Shown here piece by piece: positions 45,019 to 53,524 of a stretch of DNA of 64,000 nucleotides. The DNA is from Enorma phocaeensis. GTDB lineage: Bacteria; Actinomycetota; Coriobacteriia; Coriobacteriales; Coriobacteriaceae. The position numbers were made by a program, and so were the translations under genes. Position 1 is the first letter of the stretch. Each line of letters starts with the position of its first letter. The notes beneath the pieces were generated by a model. The model was given only the letters and a program-made list of their open reading frames with translations, ran no database searches and had not been told where the DNA came from. The DNA lies in contig NZ_LT891969.1 in the NCBI RefSeq assembly GCF_900186505.1, forward strand, positions 62,001-126,000. The letters are read 5' to 3'.

Positions 45019-45085
45019 CATCATGTTGAGTGGTCGCCGATGGGCGCGTCCGGGGGCAAGGTCTCCGAGTGCAACGCTCCAAAGT

Positions 45086-45142
45086 GTCTACATCGGGGTA
45101 TCTCGATGGCGCCTTCTTTTGTCGAGATACCCCGGTTTAGAC
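45086..45142. repeat. intergenic palindrome
   Basis: A 21-base arm (GTCTACATCGGGGTATCTCG plus A, 45086-45106) pairs with 45122-45142 with three mismatches, leaving a 15-base loop. Outer bases GTCTA / TAGAC match exactly. It stands alone in a gene-poor gap (44977-45279) between the frameshifted gene and the LUD gene; nothing else is recognised there. Confidence 0.55.
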
Positions 45143-45279
45143 AGAATTAGCTCGTACAACCTCAAAAAGTATCCCGATCACAGCATCTCGGCAAAACATG
45201 AAGCTTGGGTTGGTGCGTCGAAGTGCGCCTAGATGGCCATTTCACTGAGGGACACAGTCGGGATGCACTTCGGAGGCCG

Positions 45280-45930
45280 CTAGTAGCCGAGCTCCTCGCC
45301 GATGAGGACGACCCTGATGCGGCCCTCGTGGCGCGAGTGGCGGGTCACGACCATCTGGCAGCACATGCAGCTCTTGGAGTGGCACTCGGCGCAGGTCCCC
45401 GTGAGCTCGCAGGGGGTGCCGGTGTGCAGGCGCGCGGCGTTGAGCGGGCAGGTGATGGTGCGGATGCGCTTGAAGCCGGCCTCGACGTCGGCGACGAGCT
45501 TGTTCATGCCGACGAGCACCACGACGTGCTCGGGGCCGTGCAGCAGAAGCGACAGGCGGTCGCTGTTGCCGTCGATGTTCACGAGCTCGCCGTTCACGGT
45601 GAGGGCGTTCGCGCTCATGAAGAACCAGTCGGCGCAGACGCGATCGCGCCACATCGCGCGCTTCTCCTCGGGCGTGGTCGCCGTCGTGCGGTCGAGCATC
45701 CGGTAGACGCCGGCCTCGTCGAGCGCCGCCTTCATGCCGGTCTCCTTGAAGGTCTCGGTCCCGCCCCAGGTGACGGAGTCGCCCTCGGCCATCCAGGAGC
45801 GGACGAGCTCGACGGCCTCGGCGCTCGAGGGGCAGAAGTAGCCCTCCATCCCGTGGTGGCCGAGGTTCTTGATGACGGTTTGGGCGGTCGTCGCGTACGC
45901 GGCGCGGACGGTGTCGGTGAGCTGGGCCAT
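45280..45930 (-). CDS. LUD-domain (LutC/YkgG-like) protein
   Basis: 216 residues. The LUD core is visible: GMEGYFCPSSAEAVELVRSWM, SVTWGGTETFKETGM, the DWFFMSANALTVNGELVNIDGNSDRLSLLLHGPEHVVVLVGMNKLV block, and a Cys-rich end ELTGTCAECHSKSCMCCQMVV. LUD proteins take part in lactate utilisation, but this stand-alone, single-domain form is common in anaerobes and its substrate is unknown. The cysteines may bind a metal or cluster. Start at 45930 follows GGGAGAAC. Divergent from tgt (gap 45931-46189 holds TATGAT, a tgt -10 candidate, at about 46092). Confidence 0.85.
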   Translation of the reverse strand: MAQLTDTVRAAYATTAQTVIKNLGHHGMEGYFCPSSAEAVELVRSWMAEGDSVTWGGTETFKETGMKAALDEAGVYRMLDRTTATTPEEKRAMWRDRVCADWFFMSANALTVNGELVNIDGNSDRLSLLLHGPEHVVVLVGMNKLVADVEAGFKRIRTITCPLNAARLHTGTPCELTGTCAECHSKSCMCCQMVVTRHSRHEGRIRVVLIGEELGY

Positions 45931-46189
45931 GGGTTCTCCCTTCGACGGTGATGCCCTTATGGTAGCAGGATGCCCAGGTGCCGGAACGTTGCGCGACGCG
46001 CGATAACCAATCCGTAAGGTGTCCAAGCCAGCTGCGACGTGGGGCAGGTGCGCGTGCCTTGGGAACATGCCGAAAGAGAGCCTGTATCTGGTATGATGGC
46101 GTATCGCCGCGGTGGGTCGGGGTTTAAGGCGACCGGGCCGATCCACGACCTCCGCCGCATAAACGTCAGCCAAACGAGGAAGGTGCCCC

Positions 46190-47329
46190 ATGGACCAGTC
46201 CCTCTTCACCTACGACATCGTCGCCGAGGACCCCGCGACCTACGCCCGCGCGGGTGTGCTCCATACGCCGCACGGCGACATCGAGACCCCGATCTTCATG
46301 CCCGTGGGCACGCGCGCCACGGTGAAGGGCGTGCCCTGGGAGACCGTGCGCGACCTCGGTGCCCAGATCGTGCTCTCCAACACCTACCACCTCGCTATGC
46401 GCCCCGGTGCCGACCTCATCGCCGAGATGGGCGGCCTGCACGACTTCATGAACTGGCACGGGCCCATCCTTACGGACTCGGGCGGCTTCCAGATCTTCAG
46501 CCACTCGGACGCCGTCAAGCTCTCCGACAAGGGCGTGCGCTTCATCGCGACCGATTACGACGGCAGTCACGTGTTCTGGAGCCCCGAGGACAACATGGCC
46601 ATCGCCCAGAAGCTCGGCAGCGACATCTGCATGCAGCTCGACCAGTGCATCGGCTATCCCGCCGAGCGGCGCGACGTCGAGCGCGCCATGGACCTCTCGA
46701 GCCGCTGGGCCGAGCGCTGCTATCGCGCGCATACCCGCCCCGACCAGGCGCTCTTCGGTATCGTGCAGGGCGGGATGCACCTGGACCTGCGCGTGAGGAG
46801 CCTCGAGCGCCTCGAGGACATGGGCGACTTCCCGGGCTACGGCATCGGCGGGTACTCGGTGGGGGAAAGCCACGAGGTCATGTTCGAGACGCTCGAGCCG
46901 CTCGCTGCTGAGTACATGCCGCGCAAGAAGCCCCGCTACCTCATGGGCGTGGGCAATCCCACCACACTCGTGCGCGGTGTGGCCGCAGGCATCGACATGT
47001 TCGATTGCGTGCTGCCCACGCGTACCGGGCGCATGGGAACGGCCTTCTCGAGCGAGGGGCGCCTGAACTTCCGCAACGCCCGCTTCGCGCGCGACCCGCG
47101 TCCCGTCGATGAGCGGTGCACCTGTCCGGTCTGCACGGGCGGCTACACCCGCGCGCACATCCGGCACATGGTGGCGCAGAAGGAGATGCTCGGCGGCATC
47201 CTGCTCTCGATGCACAACATCTACTACCTGCTCGATCTTATGCGCCGCGCCCGCCGCTCGATCATCGAGGGGACCTACGGGGAGTTCGTGCGCGCCTGGA
47301 TGGACTCGCCGGCGGCCGCGGACTACTAA
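46190..47329 (+). CDS. tgt: queuine/preQ1 tRNA-guanine transglycosylase
   Basis: Exchanges guanine-34 of tRNAs for preQ1 in the queuosine pathway. 379 residues. Catalytic Asp in LTDSGGFQIFS, the substrate site IVQGGMHLDLRVRS, GIGGYSVGE, second Asp in GIDMFDCVLPTRTGRMG, and the zinc site CTCPVCTGGYTRAHIRHM with a following histidine (LLSMHN). Ends 49 bases from the convergent cotH. Confidence 0.97.
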   Translation: MDQSLFTYDIVAEDPATYARAGVLHTPHGDIETPIFMPVGTRATVKGVPWETVRDLGAQIVLSNTYHLAMRPGADLIAEMGGLHDFMNWHGPILTDSGGFQIFSHSDAVKLSDKGVRFIATDYDGSHVFWSPEDNMAIAQKLGSDICMQLDQCIGYPAERRDVERAMDLSSRWAERCYRAHTRPDQALFGIVQGGMHLDLRVRSLERLEDMGDFPGYGIGGYSVGESHEVMFETLEPLAAEYMPRKKPRYLMGVGNPTTLVRGVAAGIDMFDCVLPTRTGRMGTAFSSEGRLNFRNARFARDPRPVDERCTCPVCTGGYTRAHIRHMVAQKEMLGGILLSMHNIYYLLDLMRRARRSIIEGTYGEFVRAWMDSPAAADY

Positions 47330-47378
47330 AGGCGCGCTCAAAGGGCGCGCTCAGAGCGTGACGGTGGCCTACGCGTGC

Positions 47379-48812
47379 CTACGTGCCGTCGCGCTCGCCG
47401 GTCTCCGCGGTCGCATCGAGGTCGGCGAGCTCGCCGAGGTCCTCGAGGGTGATGCTCGACGCATCCACGAGCGATGCGGGCGCCGCCGCCTGGCCCTCCC
47501 AGGTCGCGGGAATGCCGCCGGCGAGCTGCTCGCGCACGCTCTGGCCGCGCAGCTGGCAGAACGCCTCGATCGTAGAGGCACCGGTGAGGAACTCCCCATA
47601 GGTGCAAAACGCCGTGGGATCCTCGGCCACATAAGGGGCGATGAGCTCGACGGCGGTGGCCACGCGCTCGGAGAGAAGCCCGCTTTCCACGTAGCCCGCG
47701 ACGAACTCGTCGAGGTGGGCATGGTAGCGGTCGCGGTACTCGGCATGCGCCATAAGGTTCGTGAAGAGCGGGCGCTCGGCGAGGACCTCGGGCGCGGCAG
47801 GCTCGTCTATCGGCAGGTTCACGTAGGTCCCCGCGTCGTCGGGCAGCTCCCTTCTGCCCAGCGCGTACGTGCCAAAGGCGAGGTTGTAGTCCCACGGCAG
47901 CATGGCGATGCGGCCATCCTCCTCGTAGAGCAGGTAGTTGTGGCCGGTCGACCCTAGGTAGCCGTCGAGGTTCGCCACGAAGGTCTGCACGGCGAAATAG
48001 CGCAGCACCAGATCGACATCCACCGAGCGCTCGATGCTCGCGCGGTCGCCCGCCGCAAGCAGCCGCAGGGCCTCGATGAGGCGCCCCTCGGCATCGGGAT
48101 CGAGTGCCACGCGCGCCCTGTCGAAGATGCCGGGATAACTCGCGGGGTCGTCGTCTGTGTAGCGCAGGGCGACGTCGGCGTTCTCATCTTCGAGCGAGCG
48201 GTAATCGGGCTTGTAGAGCGCGCCGTGGCCCGCGCCCCACAGGCGCTCGGTGTAGGCGTCCTCGGGGTCTTCCACGGCGAGGAAGAGGCCCCAAGGCTCT
48301 CCGTTCACCGTCACCCAGGTGAAGCTCGTCGCCGGAGCGGGCACGCCCATATGGCGCATCATGTCGTAGGCGAGGTAGGTCTTGAGGTAGCTGTTGTCTT
48401 GGAAGGCGGCGTCGAGCGAGAGCTTGTCGAGGCCGTAGTAGGTGAGACCACGCTCGTAGTGGTCGAACTCGACTTTGAGGCTGTAGCGCGACAGGCCGCG
48501 CTCGGCCATGTGGCCAAGCGAGTTGTTGCCCTTGGCGCGCAGGCCCACGCCTCGTATGCGCTCACCATCGATGACGAGGTCGCAGCGGGTGTAGGTCTCG
48601 GTAGGGGCGGCGGCGATGAAGGCGTCCCAGTCATCGATCACGATGTCGATGGTGTGCACGCGTTCCGCAGCGAAGAGGCGTTCCATGTACGCGTCAGCGC
48701 GCGCCGGCTTGATGGCCCCCGTCGCCCCGGCCACGATGAAGACCGCTGTGAGCAAGACGGCGCACAGCAGGGCGATGGCGGTCGCCGTATCGGCGCGCTT
48801 GGTGCCAAACAT
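47379..48812 (-). CDS. CotH-family protein kinase
   Basis: 477 residues. An N-terminal signal-anchor (about 10-30, TAIALLCAVLLTAVFIVAG) exports a CotH kinase domain: IDIVIDDWDAF, VGLRAKGNNSLGH, RYSLKVEFDHY, LDKLSLDAAFQDNSYLKTYLAYDMMR, GLFLAVED, and DGRIAMLPWDYNLAFGTY, with the conserved Asp-Tyr-Asn. Secreted CotH proteins phosphorylate surface proteins. ATG at 48812 starts four bases past the DUF4956 stop, so they are coupled. CotH, DUF4956 and VTC genes recur together in bacteria. Confidence 0.88.
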   Translation of the reverse strand: MFGTKRADTATAIALLCAVLLTAVFIVAGATGAIKPARADAYMERLFAAERVHTIDIVIDDWDAFIAAAPTETYTRCDLVIDGERIRGVGLRAKGNNSLGHMAERGLSRYSLKVEFDHYERGLTYYGLDKLSLDAAFQDNSYLKTYLAYDMMRHMGVPAPATSFTWVTVNGEPWGLFLAVEDPEDAYTERLWGAGHGALYKPDYRSLEDENADVALRYTDDDPASYPGIFDRARVALDPDAEGRLIEALRLLAAGDRASIERSVDVDLVLRYFAVQTFVANLDGYLGSTGHNYLLYEEDGRIAMLPWDYNLAFGTYALGRRELPDDAGTYVNLPIDEPAAPEVLAERPLFTNLMAHAEYRDRYHAHLDEFVAGYVESGLLSERVATAVELIAPYVAEDPTAFCTYGEFLTGASTIEAFCQLRGQSVREQLAGGIPATWEGQAAAPASLVDASSITLEDLGELADLDATAETGERDGT

Positions 48813-48816
48813 TCCC

Positions 48817-49512
48817 TTACCCCAGGTAATCGCCGTTGTAGGAGACGAGGGTGGCGTCGGTGACACCCTCCACGGCGCAGATAGCCTCGGTGAAGGAGGT
48901 CTCGGCGTCTTTGAGGCGCAGCTCGTAGGTGAGCTCGAGGGTGGCCGGTCCATCGCCTGCGCCGATCACGTTCTTGGCTTTGAGGGCGTTCGCGCGGGCG
49001 CACTCATCGAGCTTCGCCTTCACAGCGCCCTCGGCTTGGTCTGCCGTCTCGCCCGCGATGCGCACCACGAGCAGGTAGGGGCGGTCCCACGCGTGTGTGT
49101 TGGTGACGAGCAGCATCACGAGACCGATGAAGATGCATGCCGCGAGTGCGAGCACGAGGAGGCCCGCTGCGAGCACGATGCCCGTGGCGATGCACCAGAA
49201 CAGGTAGACGATGTCGAGGGGCTCTTTGACGGGGGTGCGGAAGCGCACGATGGAAAGGGCGCCCACCATGCCGAGCGAGAGCAGCACGTTGCTCGATACC
49301 GCGAGGATCACGAGCGTGGTGATGAGTGTGAGCGCCACGATGGTCGCTTCGAAGCTCGTGGATTGCATGAGGTTGGTCGTGGTCTTGCGGTAGATGAGCG
49401 CTATGAACAGACCCAGCGCGCAGGCGAGCGCGAGGGCGAGGGCTGCATCGAGCAGAGGGACCGCGTCGATGCGGTCGAGGAACGATGAGCGGAAGATGTC
49501 GTTGAAGGTCAT
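48817..49512 (-). CDS. DUF4956 membrane protein
   Basis: 231 residues. Four membrane helices in the first 125 residues (LLDAALALALACALGLFIALIY, SFEATIVALTLITTLVILAV, VLLSLGMVGALSIVRFRTPVK, WCIATGIVLAAGLLVLALAA), with the hallmark SIVRFRTPVKEPLDIVYLFW, followed by a cytoplasmic alpha/beta domain of about 90 residues. Function unproven; always found near VTC-type polyphosphate polymerases or CotH. The 49513-49668 gap to the VTC gene holds a short imperfect direct repeat (CTGGCGAAGCGG twice). Confidence 0.85.
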   Translation of the reverse strand: MTFNDIFRSSFLDRIDAVPLLDAALALALACALGLFIALIYRKTTTNLMQSTSFEATIVALTLITTLVILAVSSNVLLSLGMVGALSIVRFRTPVKEPLDIVYLFWCIATGIVLAAGLLVLALAACIFIGLVMLLVTNTHAWDRPYLLVVRIAGETADQAEGAVKAKLDECARANALKAKNVIGAGDGPATLELTYELRLKDAETSFTEAICAVEGVTDATLVSYNGDYLG

Positions 49513-49668
49513 GGTTCGTCCTGTTCCTGGATGGTACATGCGGTTCAAGGTGCGGGTGCGGTGTTACGATGGGCGTCTGGCGAAGCGGCCGCCGGGTAGA
49601 GTGGCGATCGTCTTGCAGCGCGGTCGCCTGGCGAAGCGGAAGCCCGTCACTATGACTTCGAGCGAGCC

Positions 49669-50403
49669 TCACTCATAGCGGCGGGCAAGCGCGTACTTGG
49701 AGTACGCGGTGCGCGAGCAGCCGCTGAGGTTCACGGCATCGCGGATGATATCGGGCAGGTAGGCGTCGTACTTCACCTCGAGTACGACGGATCCGGGGTT
49801 CACGGGTGCGAGCAGCCGCGAGGCGTCGAGGAAGCTCTCTACGCTTGGGCTCGAGCGCACGTCGCGGTCGATCGTGATGCGCACGTTGCCCGGCCGGTAG
49901 CAGAACGCCTCGCGCTCGTAGGCGACGATCGTCGCCGGCTTGAGCGCTTGGGCGCGCGCCGATGCGACGAACTCGGCAAGCACCTCGTCATGTTCTGCGA
50001 GCGCAAGCAGGCCGGGCGTGCTCTCGCCTGCGATGAGGGCGCGTGCAACCTCGCGCGGCACCGTGGTCTTGCTCTTCGTACCGAGCCCGTTGAGCTTGAA
50101 CTTCTTCTCGAGCAGGACCGGGGAGTCCGGTATGCCCGCCGTCGCGTCAACGCCCCAGGGCTCATAGGTGCGCAGCCGCCACTTGGCACGGCGCGAGAAC
50201 CCCTCAAGCTTCTGCCTGAGCGCGTCGTCGTAGAGCGTGTCGAAGTAGAGGCTCCGCACCGTGTAGCGGCCGGAAGCCCCGGCATGCCGGTCCCGGGGAA
50301 GCAGCATGCCGAGGCGTCGCGCCAGAAGATCCGCCTCGATCGGCGAGATGGGGTACTTCAGCTCATGCCTGGGCTGGACCCTTCTGGTTCCGGGGGCGAG
50401 CAT
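49669..50403 (-). CDS. VTC-domain polyphosphate polymerase
   Basis: 244 residues of the VTC/CYTH-type fold that makes polyphosphate from ATP. Visible tunnel motifs: RHELKYPI near the N-terminus, YTVRSLYFDTLYDD, AKWRLRTYEP, VLLEKKFKLNG, AYEREAFCY, VRITIDRDV and VVLEVKYDAYLPDII, giving the basic and acidic residues of the phosphate tunnel. Soluble and membrane-associated via the neighbouring DUF4956 protein (inference). Its start overlaps the stop of the upstream gene (TGATG). Confidence 0.9.
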   Translation of the reverse strand: MLAPGTRRVQPRHELKYPISPIEADLLARRLGMLLPRDRHAGASGRYTVRSLYFDTLYDDALRQKLEGFSRRAKWRLRTYEPWGVDATAGIPDSPVLLEKKFKLNGLGTKSKTTVPREVARALIAGESTPGLLALAEHDEVLAEFVASARAQALKPATIVAYEREAFCYRPGNVRITIDRDVRSSPSVESFLDASRLLAPVNPGSVVLEVKYDAYLPDIIRDAVNLSGCSRTAYSKYALARRYE

Positions 50404-51281
50404 CAGTCGTCGTAACCGGAGTCGCCGTGGCCGGAGTTGCCTCCGTCGTCGTAGTTGCTATAGCCGGAGTTGCCGCCGCCACCATAGTTGCTGTGGCCGG
50501 AGTTGCCGCCGCCAGAGGGCTGCGGGGTCGGTTGGGGCGCGGGTGCAGGCGTGGGCGCGGGCGCCGGGGTCGAGGTGCCGCCACCGCCGCCGGAGGTGCC
50601 GCCACCGTAGTTGCTGTAGTTGGTGTAGCCAGAGTTGCTCTGTGCGGGCGCCTCGTAGTCGGTCACGCCGTCGTTCAGCGGGCCGTAGTCGGAGTCGTAG
50701 TAGTCGGTCACGCCGTCGTTTTCAGGGCCGTAGTCGGAGTCGCTGTAATCCGTCCAACCGTAATTGCTCGCGCCGGTGACCTGCATCGGAGCGGTGCGAC
50801 TCTGGCTTACCACGTAGGTCTGGGTATCGCTCACGATGTTGCGCAGGAAGTCATTGGACGGCAGCGAGGATCCATCCTCCACCTCGAGCTCGATGGCGTT
50901 GCCATCCGCCTCGACTTCCTCGACGAGGAAGCCCGCCTCATTGATGCGCGCCACGAGCGCGGAGACCGCCGCGCGGCACTCCTGCCCTTCGAGCGAGGCA
51001 AGGTCGAGGCCCATGGCCTGGGCGTCATCGTTCAGAGCGTCCACCCCGACGACCATACCCTGGGCGTCGTAGTGAATCGCGAACTCGGGATTGACGCGCA
51101 GGATGAGCGTACCCCCGCCCTCGGGATAGGGAAGCTCGGGCTCGGGACTCGGCTCGACGGCTGCCTGCTGCGGTGCAGGTTGCGCGTTTTGCGAGATCGC
51201 GAAGATCGCACCGCCGCCGATGATCACAGCGAGCAGCGCGGCGAGCATGATCACAAGATTCTTGTTCGTCATGTTGTTCAC
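50403..51281 (-). CDS. secreted RsgI-like protein with Tyr/Asp/Gly-rich repeats
   Basis: 292 residues. Signal-anchor (VIMLAALLAVIIGGGAIFAI), then a small domain (about 55-125) resembling the middle domain of RsgI-type anti-sigma factors (LILRVNPEFAIHYDAQGMVVGVDALN). The rest is low-complexity: two copies of DSDYGP.NDGVTDY, a Pro/Ala linker, then NSG(Y/H)SNY(G/D) repeats to the C-terminus. No cytoplasmic anti-sigma domain is present. The tyrosine- and aspartate-rich tail could be a CotH kinase substrate or wall-binding region (inference). First gene of the VTC cluster. Confidence 0.75.
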   Translation of the reverse strand: MNNMTNKNLVIMLAALLAVIIGGGAIFAISQNAQPAPQQAAVEPSPEPELPYPEGGGTLILRVNPEFAIHYDAQGMVVGVDALNDDAQAMGLDLASLEGQECRAAVSALVARINEAGFLVEEVEADGNAIELEVEDGSSLPSNDFLRNIVSDTQTYVVSQSRTAPMQVTGASNYGWTDYSDSDYGPENDGVTDYYDSDYGPLNDGVTDYEAPAQSNSGYTNYSNYGGGTSGGGGGTSTPAPAPTPAPAPQPTPQPSGGGNSGHSNYGGGGNSGYSNYDDGGNSGHGDSGYDD

Positions 51282-51393
51282 CCCTCGGTCGTGTGCGGTC
51301 TTTCCACAGGGTTTTACCGGTGGATGGCTCCCCTCAACGGGAAGTCAGTTACCTGCCAAGGGGTAGCCACTCCTCTTGTACCACGTGGTGACG

Positions 51394-51450
51394 CGTAACG
51401 CTTCTGAAAGCCGCGTAAGCGTTTTGTAAGGGCTCGCTAACGAATTGTAA
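51394..51450 (-). promoter_or_regulatory. phased direct-repeat array resembling a Pho box
   Basis: Five-base units of the form (C/T/G)(G/C/T)(T/G)AA start at 51394, 51404, 51414, 51425, 51436 and 51446, i.e. every 10-11 bases; read on the minus strand they are TTAC(A/G)-like, with the clearest copies at 51414, 51425 and 51446. Such phasing is typical of PhoB/PhoP binding sites. It lies 113-170 bases before the first gene of the polyphosphate cluster. The remainder of the 51282-51703 gap shows no gene. Confidence 0.5.
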
Positions 51451-51703
51451 GCTGAGCGCCTATAAGCCGTTTGTGGTTCTATTGGCGCCGCTCACCGAAA
51501 CGTCAACAGGGGAATGTAGGGGCCGGTGCTCATTCCGGCGATGTTGGGTGCTGAGGGGCGGGGGTCCAGGTGCGCGCGACGGGTGGGCGCGTGCGCGACA
51601 GGGGGTCTGGCACCCTGGGTACAACAAGACCGGTGTGCGGCCCGCCACCGCGCCCGGTTCTAAAGAGAGCTCGCCCTCTCCGCCCATCTTCTAGGAGGTT
51701 CCC

Positions 51704-52501
51704 ATGGATTCCGAAGACCGTCTGCCTCACTACGATCACGTCGAACCCTCCGTACCCGCGCCCGAGGGGACCTATCATCGCGGTCCCGTGATGATGCGCG
51801 GGCGCATGATTCCCGCGGACACCACCTACGGCAACCTCCTCGCGCCCGAGAAATCCACCGACTGGCTCCACATGGATCCTTGGCGCGTCCTGCGCATCCA
51901 AGCGGAGTTCGTCGACGGTTTCGGTGCGCTTGCGGAGCTTGGACCCGCGGTCGTGGTGTTCGGCTCGGCCCGTGCGCGCCCGACCGATTCCTCGTACGCT
52001 CAAGCGCGCAGGGCAGGCGAGCTCATCGCACGGCGCGGCATAGCGACCATCACGGGCGGCGGCCCCGGCATCATGGAGGCGGCCAACCGCGGGGCTGCCG
52101 AGGCCGGCGGAGTGTCGGTTGGGCTCGGCATCGAGCTTCCGTTCGAGGACCGGTTGAACGACTGGGTCAACCTGGGCATGTCCTTTAGGTACTTCTTCGT
52201 GCGCAAGACCATGTTCGTTAAGTATTCCAGCGGCGCGATCGTGTTCCCAGGTGGCTTCGGCACGCTCGATGAACTGTTCGAGCTGCTCACCCTTGTCCAG
52301 ACGCACAAGGTCAAGCGCACCCCGGTGGCATTGGTGGGCAAAGCGTACTGGGGAGGCCTCTTCGATTGGATCGAGGGGGCCGTCAAGGGGGCGGGCATGA
52401 TTTCGCCGCTCGACCCCGAGCTCGTACAGCTCACCGATGATGTGGAGGAGGCTGTCGAGATCGCGGCAGGCGGGATCGGCCGCGAGCGTCCCGAGGCATG
52501 A
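51704..52501 (+). CDS. LOG-family nucleotide 5'-monophosphate phosphoribohydrolase (TIGR00730)
   Basis: 265 residues, Rossmann-like lysine-decarboxylase-like fold that hydrolyses nucleoside monophosphates (AMP, cytokinin-type nucleotides). Motifs: VVVFGSARARPTD, TGGGPGIMEAANRGA and VFPGGFGTLDELFELLTLVQTHKV, the last holding the catalytic residues of PGGxGTxxE. An N-terminal extension of about 70 residues is typical of the actinobacterial subgroup. TAGGAGG just before the ATG. The next gene starts 61 bases later. Confidence 0.9.
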   Translation: MDSEDRLPHYDHVEPSVPAPEGTYHRGPVMMRGRMIPADTTYGNLLAPEKSTDWLHMDPWRVLRIQAEFVDGFGALAELGPAVVVFGSARARPTDSSYAQARRAGELIARRGIATITGGGPGIMEAANRGAAEAGGVSVGLGIELPFEDRLNDWVNLGMSFRYFFVRKTMFVKYSSGAIVFPGGFGTLDELFELLTLVQTHKVKRTPVALVGKAYWGGLFDWIEGAVKGAGMISPLDPELVQLTDDVEEAVEIAAGGIGRERPEA

Positions 52502-52562
52502 CGGATGGCCTATACTCGTTTGATAGCTGGCCTTACCGCGACTTTGATGCGAGGTTGATCAC

Positions 52563-53504
52563 ATGGATCGTCGACAGAACCGTCCCGCCCAGGCAAATCG
52601 TTCCAACCCGCGGCGCGAAGCGCGCCGTGCGGCCGCCGAGAAGCATACCGCCGAGGTCGCCGAGCGTCTGGCCAAGGACATCGAGCGGTCCCGCGCCGGC
52701 GTTGTCCGCTATGACGGCGCACCCAAGGTGGAGGTCACCGAGCCCTGCGTGCCCGAGGTCGCGGTGGTGGCGCAGGATGCCATCGCCGCCGTGCTCGAGA
52801 ACGGCCGCGGCTACGCGCAGTTCTGCGATCTCGCGGTCCTCGACTTCGCGTCCTTCGTGAATCCCGGCGGCGGCTATATCAGGGGCGGCCTTGCCCAGGA
52901 GGAGGCGCTGTGCACCGAGTCCTACCTCTATAACGTCTTGGACGGCGAGCGCGACTGGTACCAGGAGAACCGGCGCCGCAATATCAACTGCGAGCTCTAC
53001 CGCGAGCGCGCGCTCGTGGTGCCGGCGGTGCGCTTCGAGCGCGGCAAGATGCACGCCTACGCGGATGTGATCGTGGCGGCGGCGCCTAACGCCCGCCGTG
53101 CGCGCGAGGAGTACCGCGTTGCCGATGATGCGCTCGCGGCGGCCATGCGCGACCGCATCTGCTTCGTGCTCGACATCGCCGACGCCCTCGGGCACGAGAA
53201 GGTCGTGCTCGGGGCCTATGGCTGCGGCGTCTTCGGGTGGGATGCCGAGCAGGTGGCAGAGCTGTTCCGCGCGGAGCTCGCCGGTGGCACACACGGGGTG
53301 AAGCAGGTCGTCTTCGCCATCCCGCGCACGCGGTATGACGAGAACCTCCCCAAGTTCGAACATGCATTCAGCGCGCTCCCCGAGGCTCCCGCCGTCACCT
53401 ACGCTGAGGAGCGCGCTGCCCAAGAGGCTGAGCGCGCTCGCGATGCGGCAGCTGCCGCTGCTCAGGACGACGACGAGGATGACGATTGGCGAAAGTACCT
53501 CTAG
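52563..53504 (+). CDS. TIGR02452-family PARG-like poly(ADP-ribose) glycohydrolase
   Basis: 313 residues. The macro-domain core of microbial PARG-like enzymes is present: LDFASFVNPGGGYIRGGLAQEEALCTES matches the GGG-x6-AQEE catalytic signature of bacterial PARG, followed by VLGAYGCGVFGWDAEQVAELF. The N-terminus is a basic helical region and the C-terminus an acidic tail (DDDEDDDWRKYL). Expected to remove ADP-ribose polymers or branch units from proteins. A second ADP-ribose enzyme lies at 62558. Confidence 0.85.
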   Translation: MDRRQNRPAQANRSNPRREARRAAAEKHTAEVAERLAKDIERSRAGVVRYDGAPKVEVTEPCVPEVAVVAQDAIAAVLENGRGYAQFCDLAVLDFASFVNPGGGYIRGGLAQEEALCTESYLYNVLDGERDWYQENRRRNINCELYRERALVVPAVRFERGKMHAYADVIVAAAPNARRAREEYRVADDALAAAMRDRICFVLDIADALGHEKVVLGAYGCGVFGWDAEQVAELFRAELAGGTHGVKQVVFAIPRTRYDENLPKFEHAFSALPEAPAVTYAEERAAQEAERARDAAAAAAQDDDEDDDWRKYL

Positions 53505-53524
53505 GTGCGACGTCCTAACGAAGC

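Noticed and set aside
46166..47341. 391-codon minus-strand frame
   Set aside because: Antisense to tgt, which carries all catalytic and zinc motifs.
50403..50700. short tandem DNA repeats as a CRISPR or VNTR locus
   Set aside because: The repeats are codon-level copies encoding the Gly/Asn/Ser/Tyr tail of the RsgI-like protein.
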